From Mariniphaga anaerophila (GTDB taxonomy: Bacteria; Bacteroidota; Bacteroidia; Bacteroidales; Prolixibacteraceae): DNA of 64,000 nucleotides. The DNA is taken from contig NZ_FQUM01000002.1 of the NCBI RefSeq assembly GCF_900129025.1, positions 496,001 through 560,000 on the forward strand, given 5' to 3'. How positions within the stretch are numbered: the stretch's first letter is position 1; each line of letters starts with the position of its first letter. A model generated the notes under the pieces. That model did not search any database, was not told the DNA's origin, and worked only from the letters and a program-made list of their open reading frames with translations. Shown here in pieces: positions 25,986 to 35,782 of this stretch. Both the position numbers and the translations under genes were made by a program.

Positions 25986-27251
25986 TCACACGAGGAACTG
26001 AAATAAATCGGGTTTCTCATTCAGGTACTCAAACACAAAACCATTTTCTTTCATTCTTTGTATCAGGCCTTCAAAGTCTTCTTTCCGTTGAATTTCAATA
26101 CCAATTACTGCCGGTCCTTTTTCTCTGTTTGTTTTTTTCGAGTATTCAAAATGTGTAATGTCGTCAGTCGGGCCGAGTACCAAGTCCACAAAAGTTCGCA
26201 ATGCACCAGCCCTTTGCGGAAAACGTACAATGAAGTAATGTTTTAATCCTTCGAACAAAAGCGAGCGTTCTTTTATTTCTTCCATTCGGGTTATATCATT
26301 GTTGCTGCCACTAACAACGCACACCACATTTTTGCCTTTTATTTCATCTTTGAATTGGTCGAGCGCCGCTATAGAAAGGGCGCCTGCCGGCTCCATAACA
26401 ATGGCGTCTCGGTTATAGAGTTCGAGAATTTTTGTACAAACCCGCCCCTCCGGAATCGTGACCATTTGATTTATTACCTGCTGACAAACACTGAAAGAAG
26501 TTTCGCCTACTTTTTTTACCGCCGCGCCGTCAACAAATTTGTCTATCTGCTCCAGTTCTGTTACCTGCCCGGCTTCCAGCGACTTTTTCATAGAAGGGGC
26601 TCCGTCGGGTTCTACGCCGATAATTTTTGTTTGCGGGCTAACTTGTTTAAAGTAGCTGCCTACGCCTGCAGCCAATCCGCCACCACCTACCGGTAGAAAA
26701 AGATAATCAATGGGTTCTGTGGTGTCCTGTAATATTTCCAGCCCAACTGTGGCCTGCCCTTCAATAATCTGAGGATCGTCAAACGGATGAATAAACGCCA
26801 TTCCCGAACGTTTGCAGTCATTCTGAGCAGCAGCTTCGGCTGCATCGTAAGTATCGCCGGTTAAAACTACTTCAACGTTTTCTTTTCCGAACATTTCAAC
26901 CTGCGTTATTTTCTGGCGGGGAGTAGTTGCTGGCATATATATTTTGCCTTTAATATTGAGCTTTCTGCACGAAAAAGCAACGCCCTGTGCGTGGTTTCCT
27001 GCGCTCGCACAAACCACTCCTTTCTGTAACTCTGTTTCAGAAAGTTGGGCTATTTTGTTAAACGCACCGCGGATTTTGTATGAGCGAACCGTTTGCAGAT
27101 CTTCCCGCTTGAGCAGAATATTGGCTTTATATTTTTCAGAAAGCCCCTGGTTTTTTGACAAAGGGGTGTGAATAGCCACTTCGTTTAACGTGATTTTTGC
27201 TCTGGTGATGTCTTGAATTTTCGGGAAATAATTGGATGTTGTTTTACTCAT
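25986..27251 (-). CDS. ilvA: threonine dehydratase, biosynthetic type
   Basis: IlvA deaminates threonine to 2-oxobutanoate, the first step of isoleucine synthesis. The 421-residue PLP enzyme has its lysine in TVRSYKIRGAF (Lys59), the phosphate loop PVGGGGLAAGVG near residue 188, and a C-terminal ACT-like regulatory domain (about 335-421: HYFIVRFPQRAGALRTFVD). This is the short one-regulatory-domain form, and probably responds to isoleucine. It is in its own transcription unit, about 1.6 kb from the leucine operon, which carries a possible second route to 2-oxobutanoate. Confidence 0.95.
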   Translation of the reverse strand: MSKTTSNYFPKIQDITRAKITLNEVAIHTPLSKNQGLSEKYKANILLKREDLQTVRSYKIRGAFNKIAQLSETELQKGVVCASAGNHAQGVAFSCRKLNIKGKIYMPATTPRQKITQVEMFGKENVEVVLTGDTYDAAEAAAQNDCKRSGMAFIHPFDDPQIIEGQATVGLEILQDTTEPIDYLFLPVGGGGLAAGVGSYFKQVSPQTKIIGVEPDGAPSMKKSLEAGQVTELEQIDKFVDGAAVKKVGETSFSVCQQVINQMVTIPEGRVCTKILELYNRDAIVMEPAGALSIAALDQFKDEIKGKNVVCVVSGSNNDITRMEEIKERSLLFEGLKHYFIVRFPQRAGALRTFVDLVLGPTDDITHFEYSKKTNREKGPAVIGIEIQRKEDFEGLIQRMKENGFVFEYLNEKPDLFQFLV

Positions 27252-27265
27252 ACTTTTTGTTTTTG

Positions 27266-27273
27266 CAAAGATA
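27266..27273 (-). promoter_or_regulatory. -7 element of ilvA
   Basis: TATCTTTG (27273-27266) matches TAnnTTTG exactly, 14 nt before the ilvA ATG. No TTG is found at the -33 distance. Confidence 0.55.
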
Positions 27274-27323
27274 AAGATTATCGGGGTGGAATACTGTCGG
27301 CATGTTTTACTTGGGAAAACATA

Positions 27324-28724
27324 TTATGCTTTGTGTGTGCGAGGCAGGGGAATAGTTACAGTGAAAGTGCTGCCTTTTCCGACTTCGCTCTCAGCAATAA
27401 TGTTTCCGCCGTGCTTTTCGGCAAATTCTTTACAAAGAACCAGCCCCAGTCCTGTGCCTTTTTCGTTTTCTGTTCCGAATGTGGATTTGACCGCATCTTC
27501 AGCAAATAAATTGTTCAATTTTTCAGGAGTTATTCCCACTCCTGAGTCAGTAACCGAAAATTGGATAACACGCTCCTCTTTTTGAGCGCTGACAGAAATT
27601 ACCCCACCTTCGCCTGTGAATTTTATTGCATTGGAAACAAGGTTTCGGAGAATGGAGCTGAGCATGGCTTTGTCGGCCCAAATCGTGAGTTCCTCGGTCA
27701 ATTCGTTAACAAGCCTGATTTTTTTTCTTGAAGCATTCTCTTTAAAAAGCCGGAAAGTTGCTTTTACCGCTGAACCCAATTTCTGATTTTCAGGAGAGAA
27801 CGGAATCTGGTTTTGTTGCAGCCGTGCCCATTCTAGCAGATTTTCTAGCAGGTAATATGTCTGCATTGTAGAGTTCCTTATTAATTGTGTGTTCTCCTTA
27901 ATCTGGTCAGCGGTCATTTGATCGGCATTTTCGTTTAAAATATCGCTAAGTCCTAATACTCCTGTCATCGGCCCTTTTAAATCGTGCGCAACAATCGACA
28001 AAATTTTATCTCGTGTTTTCAGAAGTTTGACCTGGTTTTTTGTCTCCTCTTTTAGATTTCTGTTTTTTGCTTCGAGCAGCCTCGTTTGTTCCTGTATGGT
28101 AAATGCCTGTATTGTTTTTGCTCGAAAGGAGTTCCACATAATTGCCGAAATTAGCACAGCCACAGCCGTTGCAGTGAGGCTGTTAAAAATATTGGATAAC
28201 AATACTACAGAATCTGCCTGAACCTCGGGCATTAACAGGAGAAGAAGCACGTACCCCGTGCCGAAATATACGATTGCCCATAAAGGTTTCATCAGAAAAA
28301 AAACTGAAAGCAGTGTACATACAACTAAAAAAGGAGTAATTGTGGTAGTTACCAGCTGATCTGAAATTGTTATTGCTACAGCAATTAGAATCAGAGCAAA
28401 ATAAAACAAATGAAAAATAGTAGACGTAGTTTTTCTCCCCGGCATTCCGGTTTTTTTGTAAGACAGGCTTGCTAGCGCGGCGGTTGCAATGGTTATAATT
28501 ATTGCACTGTGCAGAAGGATAATTCCGGTTCTCCAAGTGTGTGTTACTGATTCGGCCTCCGGAAGTTTTAATGCAAATACAATAATGTGGATTAGGGAAA
28601 TGGGGATTCCCAAAAGGGCCAGATAAACTAAGCGACTTGCGTTTTGTTCAAATACTTCGTTTGCAATGAGGATTTTTGTTTCCCGGGATTCTTTTATTTT
28701 TCTTTTAGAAAACCAACGTGTCAT
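27324..28724 (-). CDS. membrane sensor histidine kinase
   Basis: The 466-residue protein has about six N-terminal membrane helices (roughly 30-200) and no large extracytoplasmic domain. A short coiled coil (208-240) leads to HisKA with the phospho-acceptor His247 in IVAHDLKGPMTG. The HATPase domain has the N box LRNLVSNAIKF, G1 DSGVGI and G2 GTGLGLVLCKEF. It is complete and orphan: no response regulator gene is adjacent, and it carries no receiver domain. A signal sensed within or close to the membrane is the likely input; this is inference. Confidence 0.93.
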   Translation of the reverse strand: MTRWFSKRKIKESRETKILIANEVFEQNASRLVYLALLGIPISLIHIIVFALKLPEAESVTHTWRTGIILLHSAIIITIATAALASLSYKKTGMPGRKTTSTIFHLFYFALILIAVAITISDQLVTTTITPFLVVCTLLSVFFLMKPLWAIVYFGTGYVLLLLLMPEVQADSVVLLSNIFNSLTATAVAVLISAIMWNSFRAKTIQAFTIQEQTRLLEAKNRNLKEETKNQVKLLKTRDKILSIVAHDLKGPMTGVLGLSDILNENADQMTADQIKENTQLIRNSTMQTYYLLENLLEWARLQQNQIPFSPENQKLGSAVKATFRLFKENASRKKIRLVNELTEELTIWADKAMLSSILRNLVSNAIKFTGEGGVISVSAQKEERVIQFSVTDSGVGITPEKLNNLFAEDAVKSTFGTENEKGTGLGLVLCKEFAEKHGGNIIAESEVGKGSTFTVTIPLPRTHKA

Positions 28725-28734
28725 AGTGCAAAAT

Positions 28735-28774
28735 GGGTTACAAACCAGGCAAATTTAGAAAAATATTGTAACCC
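28735..28774. promoter_or_regulatory. histidine-kinase promoter flanked by an inverted repeat
   Basis: The minus-strand -7 element TAAATTTG (28757-28750) lies 25 nt before the kinase ATG. It is flanked by GGGTTACAA (28735-28743) and TTGTAACCC (28766-28774), perfect 9-nt complements separated by 22 nt. This could be a regulator-binding site around the promoter. Confidence 0.5.
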
Positions 28775-28782
28775 CCTGAAAT

Positions 28783-28825
28783 AAAAAAGAGCAGTCTATT
28801 AACGAATTAAAAAACTGCCCTTTTT
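28783..28825 (-). terminator. leucine-operon terminator
   Basis: Twelve paired positions with one mismatch (28784-28795 with 28814-28825) and an 18-nt loop. On the minus strand the hairpin ends in six T residues (28788-28783). It lies 60 nt after the leuB stop codon. Confidence 0.8.
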
Positions 28826-28884
28826 AATTTATTTGAAAAATGTTAAAAACCAATGTATTAACTCATTTTAATAATATTCTGTGT

Positions 28885-29949
28885 CTATTGCTTCTCAATC
28901 CAGTGCGAAATCCAGTCGCCAACTGCCGATGTTCTTTGCGCCTGTCCTTCTGCTATGTCTTCGGTAACAAAGCCTTCGGCCATTGAAGCAGCAACTGCAT
29001 CGCGAATAATTTTTCCTTCTTCGGGCAGGTTAAATGCGTATTCAAACATCATGGCAGCCGAAAGAATAGTTGCAATTGGGTTGGCAATGTCTTTCCCTGC
29101 AGCCTGCGGATACGATCCGTGGATTGGTTCAAAAACCGAGGTGAAAACTCCGATTGAAGCAGACGGAAGCAGCCCCAGCGAACCGGTTATTACACTGGCT
29201 TCGTCGGTTAAAATATCGCCAAACATATTTTCGGTAACCATTACATCAAAGTTTTTCGGCCACTGAATAATTTGCATTGCAGCGTTGTCTACAAACATGT
29301 ATTCGGTTTGAATATCGGGAAACTGCGGAGCCATTTCCTGGGCAACTTCCCTCCACAGACGCGAGCTTTCCAACACGTTGGCTTTGTCTACCACGGTAAG
29401 TTTCTTCCTTCGCTTGCCGGCAAATTCGTATGCCAGTTTCAGAATACGTTCTATTTCTTCACGGGTGTATGTATTTGTGTCGTATGCAGTGTTTCCGTCG
29501 TCTTTCCTTCCTTTCTCGCCAAAGTAAATGCCGCCGGTAAGTTCTCTGATACAAACGAAATTAGCACCTTCCACCAATTCGCGGCGCAACGGAGATTTAT
29601 GCAGTAACGATTCGAACGTTTCTACGGGACGAATGTTGGCGTACAATCCCAGTTTTTTGCGCATGGCCAAAAGCCCCTGTTCCGGGCGTACCTTTGCTTT
29701 CGGGTTGTTATCGAAACGGGGGTCTCCAATGGCGCCAAATAACACGGCGTCAGCCTTCAAACACAATTGGTGCGTCTCTTCGGGGTAGGGATCTCCTACC
29801 TGATCGATGGCAGCAGCGCCGGTTACTCCGTATTCGTATTCCAGTTCGTGGTTAAATTTTTTGGCCACAGCTTTTACTGCTTTTAGGGCCTGTTCGGTAA
29901 TTTCCGGACCGATTCCGTCGCCGGGAAGTATGGCAATTTTTAATTTCAT
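28885..29949 (-). CDS. leuB: 3-isopropylmalate dehydrogenase
   Basis: LeuB oxidises and decarboxylates 3-isopropylmalate with NAD+ to 2-oxoisocaproate. In organisms with citramalate synthase it also processes erythro-beta-methylmalate. At 354 residues it is full length, with LPGDGIGPE at the N-terminus, the [17 protein letters not shown] substrate region, catalytic VDKANVL, and the metal and NAD motif [13 protein letters not shown] followed by [17 protein letters not shown]. It is the last gene of the operon, 189 nt after the cimA-like gene, and is followed by a terminator. Confidence 0.97.
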   Translation of the reverse strand: MKLKIAILPGDGIGPEITEQALKAVKAVAKKFNHELEYEYGVTGAAAIDQVGDPYPEETHQLCLKADAVLFGAIGDPRFDNNPKAKVRPEQGLLAMRKKLGLYANIRPVETFESLLHKSPLRRELVEGANFVCIRELTGGIYFGEKGRKDDGNTAYDTNTYTREEIERILKLAYEFAGKRRKKLTVVDKANVLESSRLWREVAQEMAPQFPDIQTEYMFVDNAAMQIIQWPKNFDVMVTENMFGDILTDEASVITGSLGLLPSASIGVFTSVFEPIHGSYPQAAGKDIANPIATILSAAMMFEYAFNLPEEGKIIRDAVAASMAEGFVTEDIAEGQAQRTSAVGDWISHWIEKQ

Positions 29950-30138
29950 TAATATCGTATTTTTAGAATATTGATAATTTGTTTGTTCGTTTCAGATAGT
30001 TCGATTTTTTGCGGAGAAGACGTTAGCGAACTGTGTATTTCCCCCGAAAAATCTGGCAGTTGACTTTTTATGGACCGTTTATAGATTGAACGGGCTTTGC
30101 CGGATACCAGTCAGTGTTTTTCATTTTTTACAGAAAAG

Positions 30139-31722
30139 TTACAAAATTCCATTGAGCATCTTTTCCATGATCCCCGGTTTAAAGTCGTTTTCAATAATAT
30201 TCAACATGCGAATTGTTGCTTTTATTGCAGCTGAATTCTGGTCGGGATCCAGGCCTTTTGTTTTAAACTCCCTTGTATTTTTCCAGGTGATTACAGTTTC
30301 TACCAGGGCGTTGGTCCTTCCGCCCGGAGGAATTGTAACTACGTAATCTATCAGTTTTGGAAACGATTTTCCCAGCCGTTTGTAAATTTTGTGCAGCGCT
30401 TTTACAAACGCATCGTACTGCCCGTCTCCGTCGCTGATTTCTTCGTAGATTTTTCCTCTCACTTCTAAACTTACGTTGGCGACGGGGCGCAATCCCATGG
30501 TATGGTTTACGGAGTAGTTTATCACCCGTATGTTTTGTTCCATGATGTCGTTCTCGAGTACGTCGGAAACAATGTAAGGCAATTCATCAGAAGTAACCGT
30601 CTCTTTTTTATCGCCCAGCTCTATAATTCGTTGGGTAACTTTGTTTAACGATTCGGGATCCAGTTCAATGCCGAGGTCTTCCAGGTTCTTTTTAATATTG
30701 GCTTTTCCGGAAGTTTTCCCCAGAGCATATTGTCTGATTCGGCCAAAACGTTCAGGTAGTAAATCGTTGAAATACAGGTTGTTCTTGTTGTCGCCATCTG
30801 CATGAATTCCGCTACACTGGGTAAATACAAACTCACCAATCAGCGGTTTGTTGGTTGGAATGCGAATTCCGGAAAACATTTCTACCAGCTTCGAAACTTT
30901 ATTCAACTGGCTTTCGTTTACGTTGGTTTTCATTTTGAGGTGATCCTTTATTGTTGCGATCACACTCGAAAGAGGTGCATTGCCAGCCCTTTCGCCCAGC
31001 CCATTTACCGTAGTGTGCACGCAACGGATGCCTGCTTTTATGGCATGAAATACGTTGGCTATTGCCAAATCGTAGTCGTTATGTGCATGAAAATCAAAGT
31101 CTGCTTCAGGGTAAGTTTCTACCATTTCCTTGCAGAACTCGTAGGTTTCGTCCGGTTCGAGAATTCCCAGCGTATCGGGGAGCATAATCCGGCTTACATT
31201 TTCATTACACAGATTTTTAACCATAAAATGAACGTAATCTTTGGAATTACGCATTCCGTTCGACCAGTCTTCCAGGTAAACATTTACCCGGATTCCCATC
31301 TCTTCGGCATTGGTAAGTACCTTTTTTATGTCGGCCCAATGCTCTTCCGGAGATTTTCGCAGCTGGCCGGTAACGTGTTTTAGCGAACCTTTACACAACA
31401 GGTTTACCACTTTTCCTCCGGCATCGGCAATCCATTGTAACGAAACTTTGTCGTCGACGAACCCAAGTACCTCTATTTTATCGAGGTGCCCGTTTTCTGC
31501 TGCCCATTTAAAAACCCGTTGCGAGCCCTTGAATTCTCCATCTGACACCCTTGCCGATGCAATTTCAATCCGGTCAACACGAACATCATCAAGTAATACT
31601 TTGGCTACGCTCAACTTTTCATTTTCCTTGAAGGACACGCCTGTGGTCTGTTCTCCGTCGCGCAGGGTAGTGTCCATTATGGTAAGTTGTTTCCCTTCTA
31701 TTTCAACTGTTTTACCCGTCAT
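30139..31722 (-). CDS. citramalate synthase-like (LeuA paralogue)
   Basis: This 527-residue protein has the HMGL-like TIM barrel with [12 protein letters not shown] at the N-terminus, metal-binding FDFHAHNDYD near residue 210 and NGLGERAGNAPL near 242. A C-terminal LeuA-type regulatory domain follows (about 390-515). It resembles the citramalate synthase of Leptospira and other CimA/LeuA2 proteins more than the LeuA encoded in the same operon. It would condense pyruvate with acetyl-CoA to citramalate, giving 2-oxobutanoate by way of LeuCDB. Substrate choice cannot be proved from sequence alone; a second isopropylmalate synthase is the alternative. Confidence 0.75.
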   Translation of the reverse strand: MTGKTVEIEGKQLTIMDTTLRDGEQTTGVSFKENEKLSVAKVLLDDVRVDRIEIASARVSDGEFKGSQRVFKWAAENGHLDKIEVLGFVDDKVSLQWIADAGGKVVNLLCKGSLKHVTGQLRKSPEEHWADIKKVLTNAEEMGIRVNVYLEDWSNGMRNSKDYVHFMVKNLCNENVSRIMLPDTLGILEPDETYEFCKEMVETYPEADFDFHAHNDYDLAIANVFHAIKAGIRCVHTTVNGLGERAGNAPLSSVIATIKDHLKMKTNVNESQLNKVSKLVEMFSGIRIPTNKPLIGEFVFTQCSGIHADGDNKNNLYFNDLLPERFGRIRQYALGKTSGKANIKKNLEDLGIELDPESLNKVTQRIIELGDKKETVTSDELPYIVSDVLENDIMEQNIRVINYSVNHTMGLRPVANVSLEVRGKIYEEISDGDGQYDAFVKALHKIYKRLGKSFPKLIDYVVTIPPGGRTNALVETVITWKNTREFKTKGLDPDQNSAAIKATIRMLNIIENDFKPGIMEKMLNGIL

Positions 31723-31784
31723 TTTACCTTTTTTGTAGTTTGAAGTTTCATGTTTGAAATCTGATTGGCAGCTTGTATGGTTTT

Positions 31785-32375
31785 TTATTTTGCTGCTTCA
31801 AATGCAGCAATTTCGTCTTTCATTGCTACGAGGTAGTCGATGTCGTCGAGCCCGTTTTGCAGGCAATGCTTTTTGTACGGATTGATATCAAATTCGGCAG
31901 ATTCCCCGGTTTCCTGAATGGTGAAAGTCTGTTTTTCCAAATCCACATCAAATTCGGTTTTGGGATTTTTTTCAATAGCATCGAATATTTTTTGCAGAAA
32001 TTCCGGCGTTACAACAACCGGAAGTAATCCGTTATTTAATGCATTGTTTTTGAATATGTCTGCAAAAAAGCTGGAAACTACCACGCGGAATCCGTAATCG
32101 TATATTGACCAGGCAGCATGTTCGCGGCTGGAGCCACTGCCAAAGTTCTTTCCGCCAACAAGTATTTTTCCGGTGTATGTTGCATTGTTCAACGGGAAGT
32201 CAGCTTTCGGACTTCCGTCTTTATTGTATCGCCAGTCGCGAAAAAGGTTGTCGCCAAATCCCTTGCGCTCCACTGCTTTCAGAAAACGCGCAGGAATAAT
32301 CTGGTCAGTATCTACATTTTCAACCGGAAGGGGTACCGCCGGAGAAGTTATTTTAGAAAATTTATCGTAAGCCAT
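31785..32375 (-). CDS. leuD: 3-isopropylmalate dehydratase small subunit
   Basis: LeuD pairs with LeuC to isomerise 2- to 3-isopropylmalate. The ATG at 32375 gives 196 residues beginning [11 protein letters not shown]; the longer frame to 32447 runs through the leuC-leuD spacer and lacks conservation. Motifs are [13 protein letters not shown] near residue 21 and [13 protein letters not shown] near 74. It lies between leuC (94 nt upstream) and the cimA-like gene (62 nt downstream). Confidence 0.96.
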   Translation of the reverse strand: MAYDKFSKITSPAVPLPVENVDTDQIIPARFLKAVERKGFGDNLFRDWRYNKDGSPKADFPLNNATYTGKILVGGKNFGSGSSREHAAWSIYDYGFRVVVSSFFADIFKNNALNNGLLPVVVTPEFLQKIFDAIEKNPKTEFDVDLEKQTFTIQETGESAEFDINPYKKHCLQNGLDDIDYLVAMKDEIAAFEAAK

Positions 32376-32469
32376 AATTTTGTTGTTTGTTATCGACGTA
32401 TTTTTGGCGTGGCTGAGAATTGTTTTCCGCTTGCCATAAATTGTCAATAATCATTGAATAAACTGAAAA

Positions 32470-33870
32470 TTAAAAAAGTTCCCTCGGGTCAGTAATAACT
32501 CCGGTAATTGCCGCTGCAGCAGCGGTAAGCGGACTGGCAAGCATGGTGCGTGCGCCCGGCCCCTGGCGTCCTTCGAAGTTTCTGTTTGACGTAGAAACGG
32601 CATATTTCCCTTCAGGAATTTTGTCGTCGTTCATGGCCAGGCAGGCAGAACATCCGGGCTGACGAAGCTGAAATCCTGCTTCTTCCAGAATGCTGTCCAA
32701 TCCTTCGGCGCGAATCTGTTTTTCTACTTTTTGAGAGCCAGGAACCAGCCATGCGGTAATATTATCTGCCTTTTTGCGGCCTTTTACAAAATCTGCAAAT
32801 TCCCTGAAATCCTCAATGCGGCCATTGGTGCAACTTCCCACAAAAACGTAGTCAACCTTTTTCCCAAGCATTTTGTCGCCTTCTGAATATCCCATGTATT
32901 GCAGCGATTTAAGGAAGGTATTTTTGTCGCTTCCCTGCATACCGTTTGTGGTCGGAATATTTTTAGTTATTCCCATGCCCATCCCCGGATTGGTTCCGTA
33001 GGTAATCATGGGTTCGATGTCTGCAGCATCAAAAGTGTATTCGGTGTCAAAAACTGCGTTGTCGTCGCTTTTTAATTCGTTCCAGCGAGCTACTGCCTTG
33101 TCCCACTCTTCGCCTTTGGGTGCAAACTTGCGGCCTTTTACATAGTTGATGGTGGTTTCGTCGGGAGCAATCATTCCGCCACGGGCGCCACTTTCAATGC
33201 TGAGGTTACACAGTGTCATGCGTCCTTCCATTGAAAGGCTGGTAATTGCCGATCCGGCGTATTCAATAAAATGGCCGGTGCCGCCGCTGGTAGATATTTT
33301 TGAAATGATGTAAAGTGCTATGTCTTTTGCGGTTACTCCCTTTTTGAGTTCACCGTTTACGGTAATTTTCATTTTTTTCGGTTTGGGCTGCATAATGCTC
33401 TGGCTGGCCAAAACCATTTCTACTTCGCTGGTGCCAATTCCGAAAGCAATGGCTCCGAATGCACCGTGGGTTGAAGTGTGACTGTCGCCACACACAATTG
33501 TCATCCCCGGTTGTGTCAGTCCCAGCTCAGGGCCGATAATGTGAACAATACCATGGCCTTCGCTTTGCAAATCGTGGTAAAAAATATCGTGTTCTGCACA
33601 ATTTCTTTTCAGCATTTCTACCTGGTGGCGCGACAGCTCATCCATAATTGTGAGGTGCTGGTTTTCGGTAGGCACGTTATGGTCGGGAGTAGCCGTGGTC
33701 TGGTCTGGCCTGAATACTTTCAGCCCCCGGTTTTTCAGTCCTAAAAAGGCAACCGGGCTGGTTACTTCGTGAATCAGATGACGGTCGATATACAAAACGT
33801 TTGGCCCGCCTTCCACTTCTTTCACCACGTGGGCATCCCATATTTTATCAAATAGTGTTTTCGCTTCCAT
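32470..33870 (-). CDS. leuC: 3-isopropylmalate dehydratase large subunit
   Basis: LeuC is the aconitase-family subunit with a 4Fe-4S cluster. The 466 residues show [21 protein letters not shown] near residue 127, and cluster ligands in VGSCTNGR (near 347) and GCSACLAMN (near 408-414). Full length. It is second in the leu operon, 39 nt after leuA. Confidence 0.97.
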   Translation of the reverse strand: MEAKTLFDKIWDAHVVKEVEGGPNVLYIDRHLIHEVTSPVAFLGLKNRGLKVFRPDQTTATPDHNVPTENQHLTIMDELSRHQVEMLKRNCAEHDIFYHDLQSEGHGIVHIIGPELGLTQPGMTIVCGDSHTSTHGAFGAIAFGIGTSEVEMVLASQSIMQPKPKKMKITVNGELKKGVTAKDIALYIISKISTSGGTGHFIEYAGSAITSLSMEGRMTLCNLSIESGARGGMIAPDETTINYVKGRKFAPKGEEWDKAVARWNELKSDDNAVFDTEYTFDAADIEPMITYGTNPGMGMGITKNIPTTNGMQGSDKNTFLKSLQYMGYSEGDKMLGKKVDYVFVGSCTNGRIEDFREFADFVKGRKKADNITAWLVPGSQKVEKQIRAEGLDSILEEAGFQLRQPGCSACLAMNDDKIPEGKYAVSTSNRNFEGRQGPGARTMLASPLTAAAAAITGVITDPRELF

Positions 33871-33909
33871 TTATTTTTTTCGTTATTACGTATTTATACT
33901 TGTTAAGTT

Positions 33910-35415
33910 TTATTGAACTACAGGCAGTTTATTTACGGCATCCAGGTAAGCTTCAACCGAAGCTGTAACAATGTCGGTATTCGCACCAAATCCGTGGAAG
34001 ATGGAATCTTTGTAATCAATTTGCATGTGAACTTTTCCTACGTCGTCGCTGCCGCGGGTAATTGCCTGAACCAGAAATTCTTCAATGGTAACCTGCCTTT
34101 TAATGATTTGCTTAACCGCTTTTATTGCAGCATCTACCGGGCCGTTTCCGGATGAAGTGGCATCAAATTTTTCGCCTGAAATATCCAGCCGGACAATCGC
34201 CATCGGTGTAAGTTTCTTTCCGGTAACAACTTGCAAAAAGTCAAGTTTGATGCGCCTTTCCTGGTGAGTTGCATCGCCAACCAGAAGTGCGATATCGTCG
34301 TCGCGAATGTCTTTTTTATGGTCTGCCAGTTTCAGAAATTGTTCGTAAACTTCATCCAGTTTTTCTTTGGTTAACTCAAATCCCATCAGCTCCAGGCGGT
34401 GTTTCAGGGCAGCGCGCCCGCTTCGTGCCGTCAGTAATATTGATGATTCGTTGATGCCGACATCAGCCGGATCCATAATTTCGTAATTCTCGCGGTTTTT
34501 CAACACACCATCCTGATGGATGCCTGAAGAATGGGCAAATGCATTGCGCCCAACCACTGCTTTATTTGGCTGAACCGGCATGTTCATTAATGTAGAAACC
34601 AGCCGGCTTGTATGGAAAATATTTTTTGTGTTTATCCCGGTTTCAATGCCTAAAACCTGGTAACGGCTTTTCAGTGTCATTACAACTTCTTCAAGTGAAG
34701 TGTTTCCGGCACGTTCTCCAATTCCGTTAATAGTAACCTCGGCCTGGCGTGCGCCATTCATAATTCCGGCAACCGTGTTGGCAGTGGCCATTCCTAAATC
34801 GTTATGGCAGTGTGTGGCAATAACTGCTTTATGGATGCCGGTAACATTTTCAACCAGGTATTTTATTTTTTCGCCAAACTCATTGGGAAGGCAATAGCCG
34901 GTGGTGTCGGGGATGTTGACAACTGTTGCCCCTGCTTTTATGACAGCTTCAATTACCCTTGCCAGGTATTCATTGTCTGTACGTCCGGCATCTTCCGCGT
35001 AGAATTCCACATCTTCCACATATTTTTTTGCGTATTTAACCGCGGCAACTGCCCGTTCAATAATTTCTTCGGGGGTAGAGTTTAGTTTGTATTTTATGTG
35101 GAACGGAGAGGTTCCTATTCCGGTGTGAATACGGCCTTTCTTGGCATATTTTAGTGATTCGGCAGCAACTTCAATATCTTTTTGTACTGCGCGGGTGAGG
35201 GCGCAAATAGTTGGCCATGTTACCGCTTTTGAAATTTGTACAACCGATTCGAAATCGCCCGGGCTTGAAATCGGAAATCCGGCCTCGATAATATCTACAC
35301 CTAAATCCTGTAATGCCTTGGCAACCTGAATCTTTTCGACTGTGTTTAACTGACAACCCGGCACCTGTTCTCCATCGCGCAGGGTAGTGTCGAAAATGAA
35401 AAGCTTGTCACTCAT
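33910..35415 (-). CDS. leuA: 2-isopropylmalate synthase
   Basis: LeuA condenses acetyl-CoA with 2-oxoisovalerate, the committed step to leucine. The 501-residue protein has [16 protein letters not shown] at the N-terminus, [12 protein letters not shown] near residue 203, [14 protein letters not shown], and a C-terminal LeuA dimer/regulatory domain (about 365-500), so leucine feedback is expected. The ATG at 35415 lies 38 nt after the T-run of a transcription attenuator, so expression is probably set by Leu/Ile-tRNA charging. Confidence 0.96.
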   Translation of the reverse strand: MSDKLFIFDTTLRDGEQVPGCQLNTVEKIQVAKALQDLGVDIIEAGFPISSPGDFESVVQISKAVTWPTICALTRAVQKDIEVAAESLKYAKKGRIHTGIGTSPFHIKYKLNSTPEEIIERAVAAVKYAKKYVEDVEFYAEDAGRTDNEYLARVIEAVIKAGATVVNIPDTTGYCLPNEFGEKIKYLVENVTGIHKAVIATHCHNDLGMATANTVAGIMNGARQAEVTINGIGERAGNTSLEEVVMTLKSRYQVLGIETGINTKNIFHTSRLVSTLMNMPVQPNKAVVGRNAFAHSSGIHQDGVLKNRENYEIMDPADVGINESSILLTARSGRAALKHRLELMGFELTKEKLDEVYEQFLKLADHKKDIRDDDIALLVGDATHQERRIKLDFLQVVTGKKLTPMAIVRLDISGEKFDATSSGNGPVDAAIKAVKQIIKRQVTIEEFLVQAITRGSDDVGKVHMQIDYKDSIFHGFGANTDIVTASVEAYLDAVNKLPVVQ

Positions 35416-35453
35416 TTTTGCTTGTTTTTTAGTTGTTACTCTTTTTTTTCAAG

Positions 35454-35483
35454 AAAAAAGCCATCCTCTTTTATGAGAATGGC
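35454..35483 (-). terminator. leu attenuator terminator hairpin
   Basis: On the minus strand GCCATTCTC (35483-35475) pairs with GAGGATGGC (35468-35460), nine pairs with one T-G, around a 6-nt loop, and six T residues follow (35459-35454). It lies between the leader ORF and leuA, inside the transcribed leader, which fits a conditional terminator. Its left arm (35482-35473) is perfectly complementary to 35527-35518 around the leader stop codon. Confidence 0.85.
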
Positions 35484-35517
35484 CTATTCCGTTTCTTGCT
35501 TTATAATTAACAACACA

Positions 35518-35546
35518 CCATTCTCATTTCTTCTGAATTAGAAGAA
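35518..35546 (-). promoter_or_regulatory. antiterminator segment and adjoining leader hairpin
   Basis: Minus-strand ATGAGAATGG (35527-35518) is exactly complementary to CCATTCTCAT (35482-35473) in the terminator arm. Just before it, TTCTTCT (35546-35540) and AGAAGAA (35534-35528) form a 7-bp hairpin over the Leu-Leu-Ile codons. A ribosome at the TGA would cover the antiterminator segment and let the terminator form. A ribosome stalled on the upstream Leu/Ile codons would leave it free. Confidence 0.75.
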
Positions 35547-35595
35547 TAATACCAATAATTAGGCTGAGAAGAGCGATGTTGTTTTTTAAACTCAT
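35524..35595 (-). CDS. leucine/isoleucine-rich leader peptide
   Basis: A 23-codon ORF, ATG at 35595 and TGA at 35526-35524. It contains six Leu codons (3, 9, 10, 12, 18, 19) and six Ile codons (7, 13, 14, 16, 17, 20) and no Val. The peptide begins MSLKNNIALLSLIIG. It starts about 20 nt after a predicted transcription start and ends 41 nt before the terminator hairpin. Its only likely role is to sense charged Leu- and Ile-tRNA for the leuACD-cimA-leuB operon. The hydrophobic peptide could be mistaken for a small membrane protein, but the overlapping RNA pairings favour a leader. The remaining stretch to 35782 holds only the promoter and no further feature that I can see. Confidence 0.8.
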   Translation of the reverse strand: MSLKNNIALLSLIIGIILLIQKK

Positions 35596-35620
35596 TTGCT
35601 TTTTGTCTTACGATTTGCTG

Positions 35621-35654
35621 CAAATATTAGAATATTTTTTTGAAATGAAAACAA
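35621..35654 (-). promoter_or_regulatory. leu operon promoter
   Basis: TTG (35654-35652), 22 nt, then TAATATTTG (35629-35621), which fits the -7 consensus with one extra base. The predicted transcript would begin about 20 nt before the leader-peptide ATG. Confidence 0.5.
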
Positions 35655-35782
35655 ATAGGTTGCTTTTATTAATAAAAATTAATAAACGGATTGTTTTGTC
35701 TGAATTTGGGCGGGCAACAGAAGAAGAGTCTGCCGGTTTTATGCCGGACAGGTAACTTACTGAAACAGATTAAAAACAGAAT

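Noticed and set aside
35524-35595. The leader ORF as a small membrane protein
   Set aside because: It is hydrophobic, but the hydrophobicity follows from its Leu/Ile codons, and its stop codon and downstream RNA pairings fit an attenuator closely.
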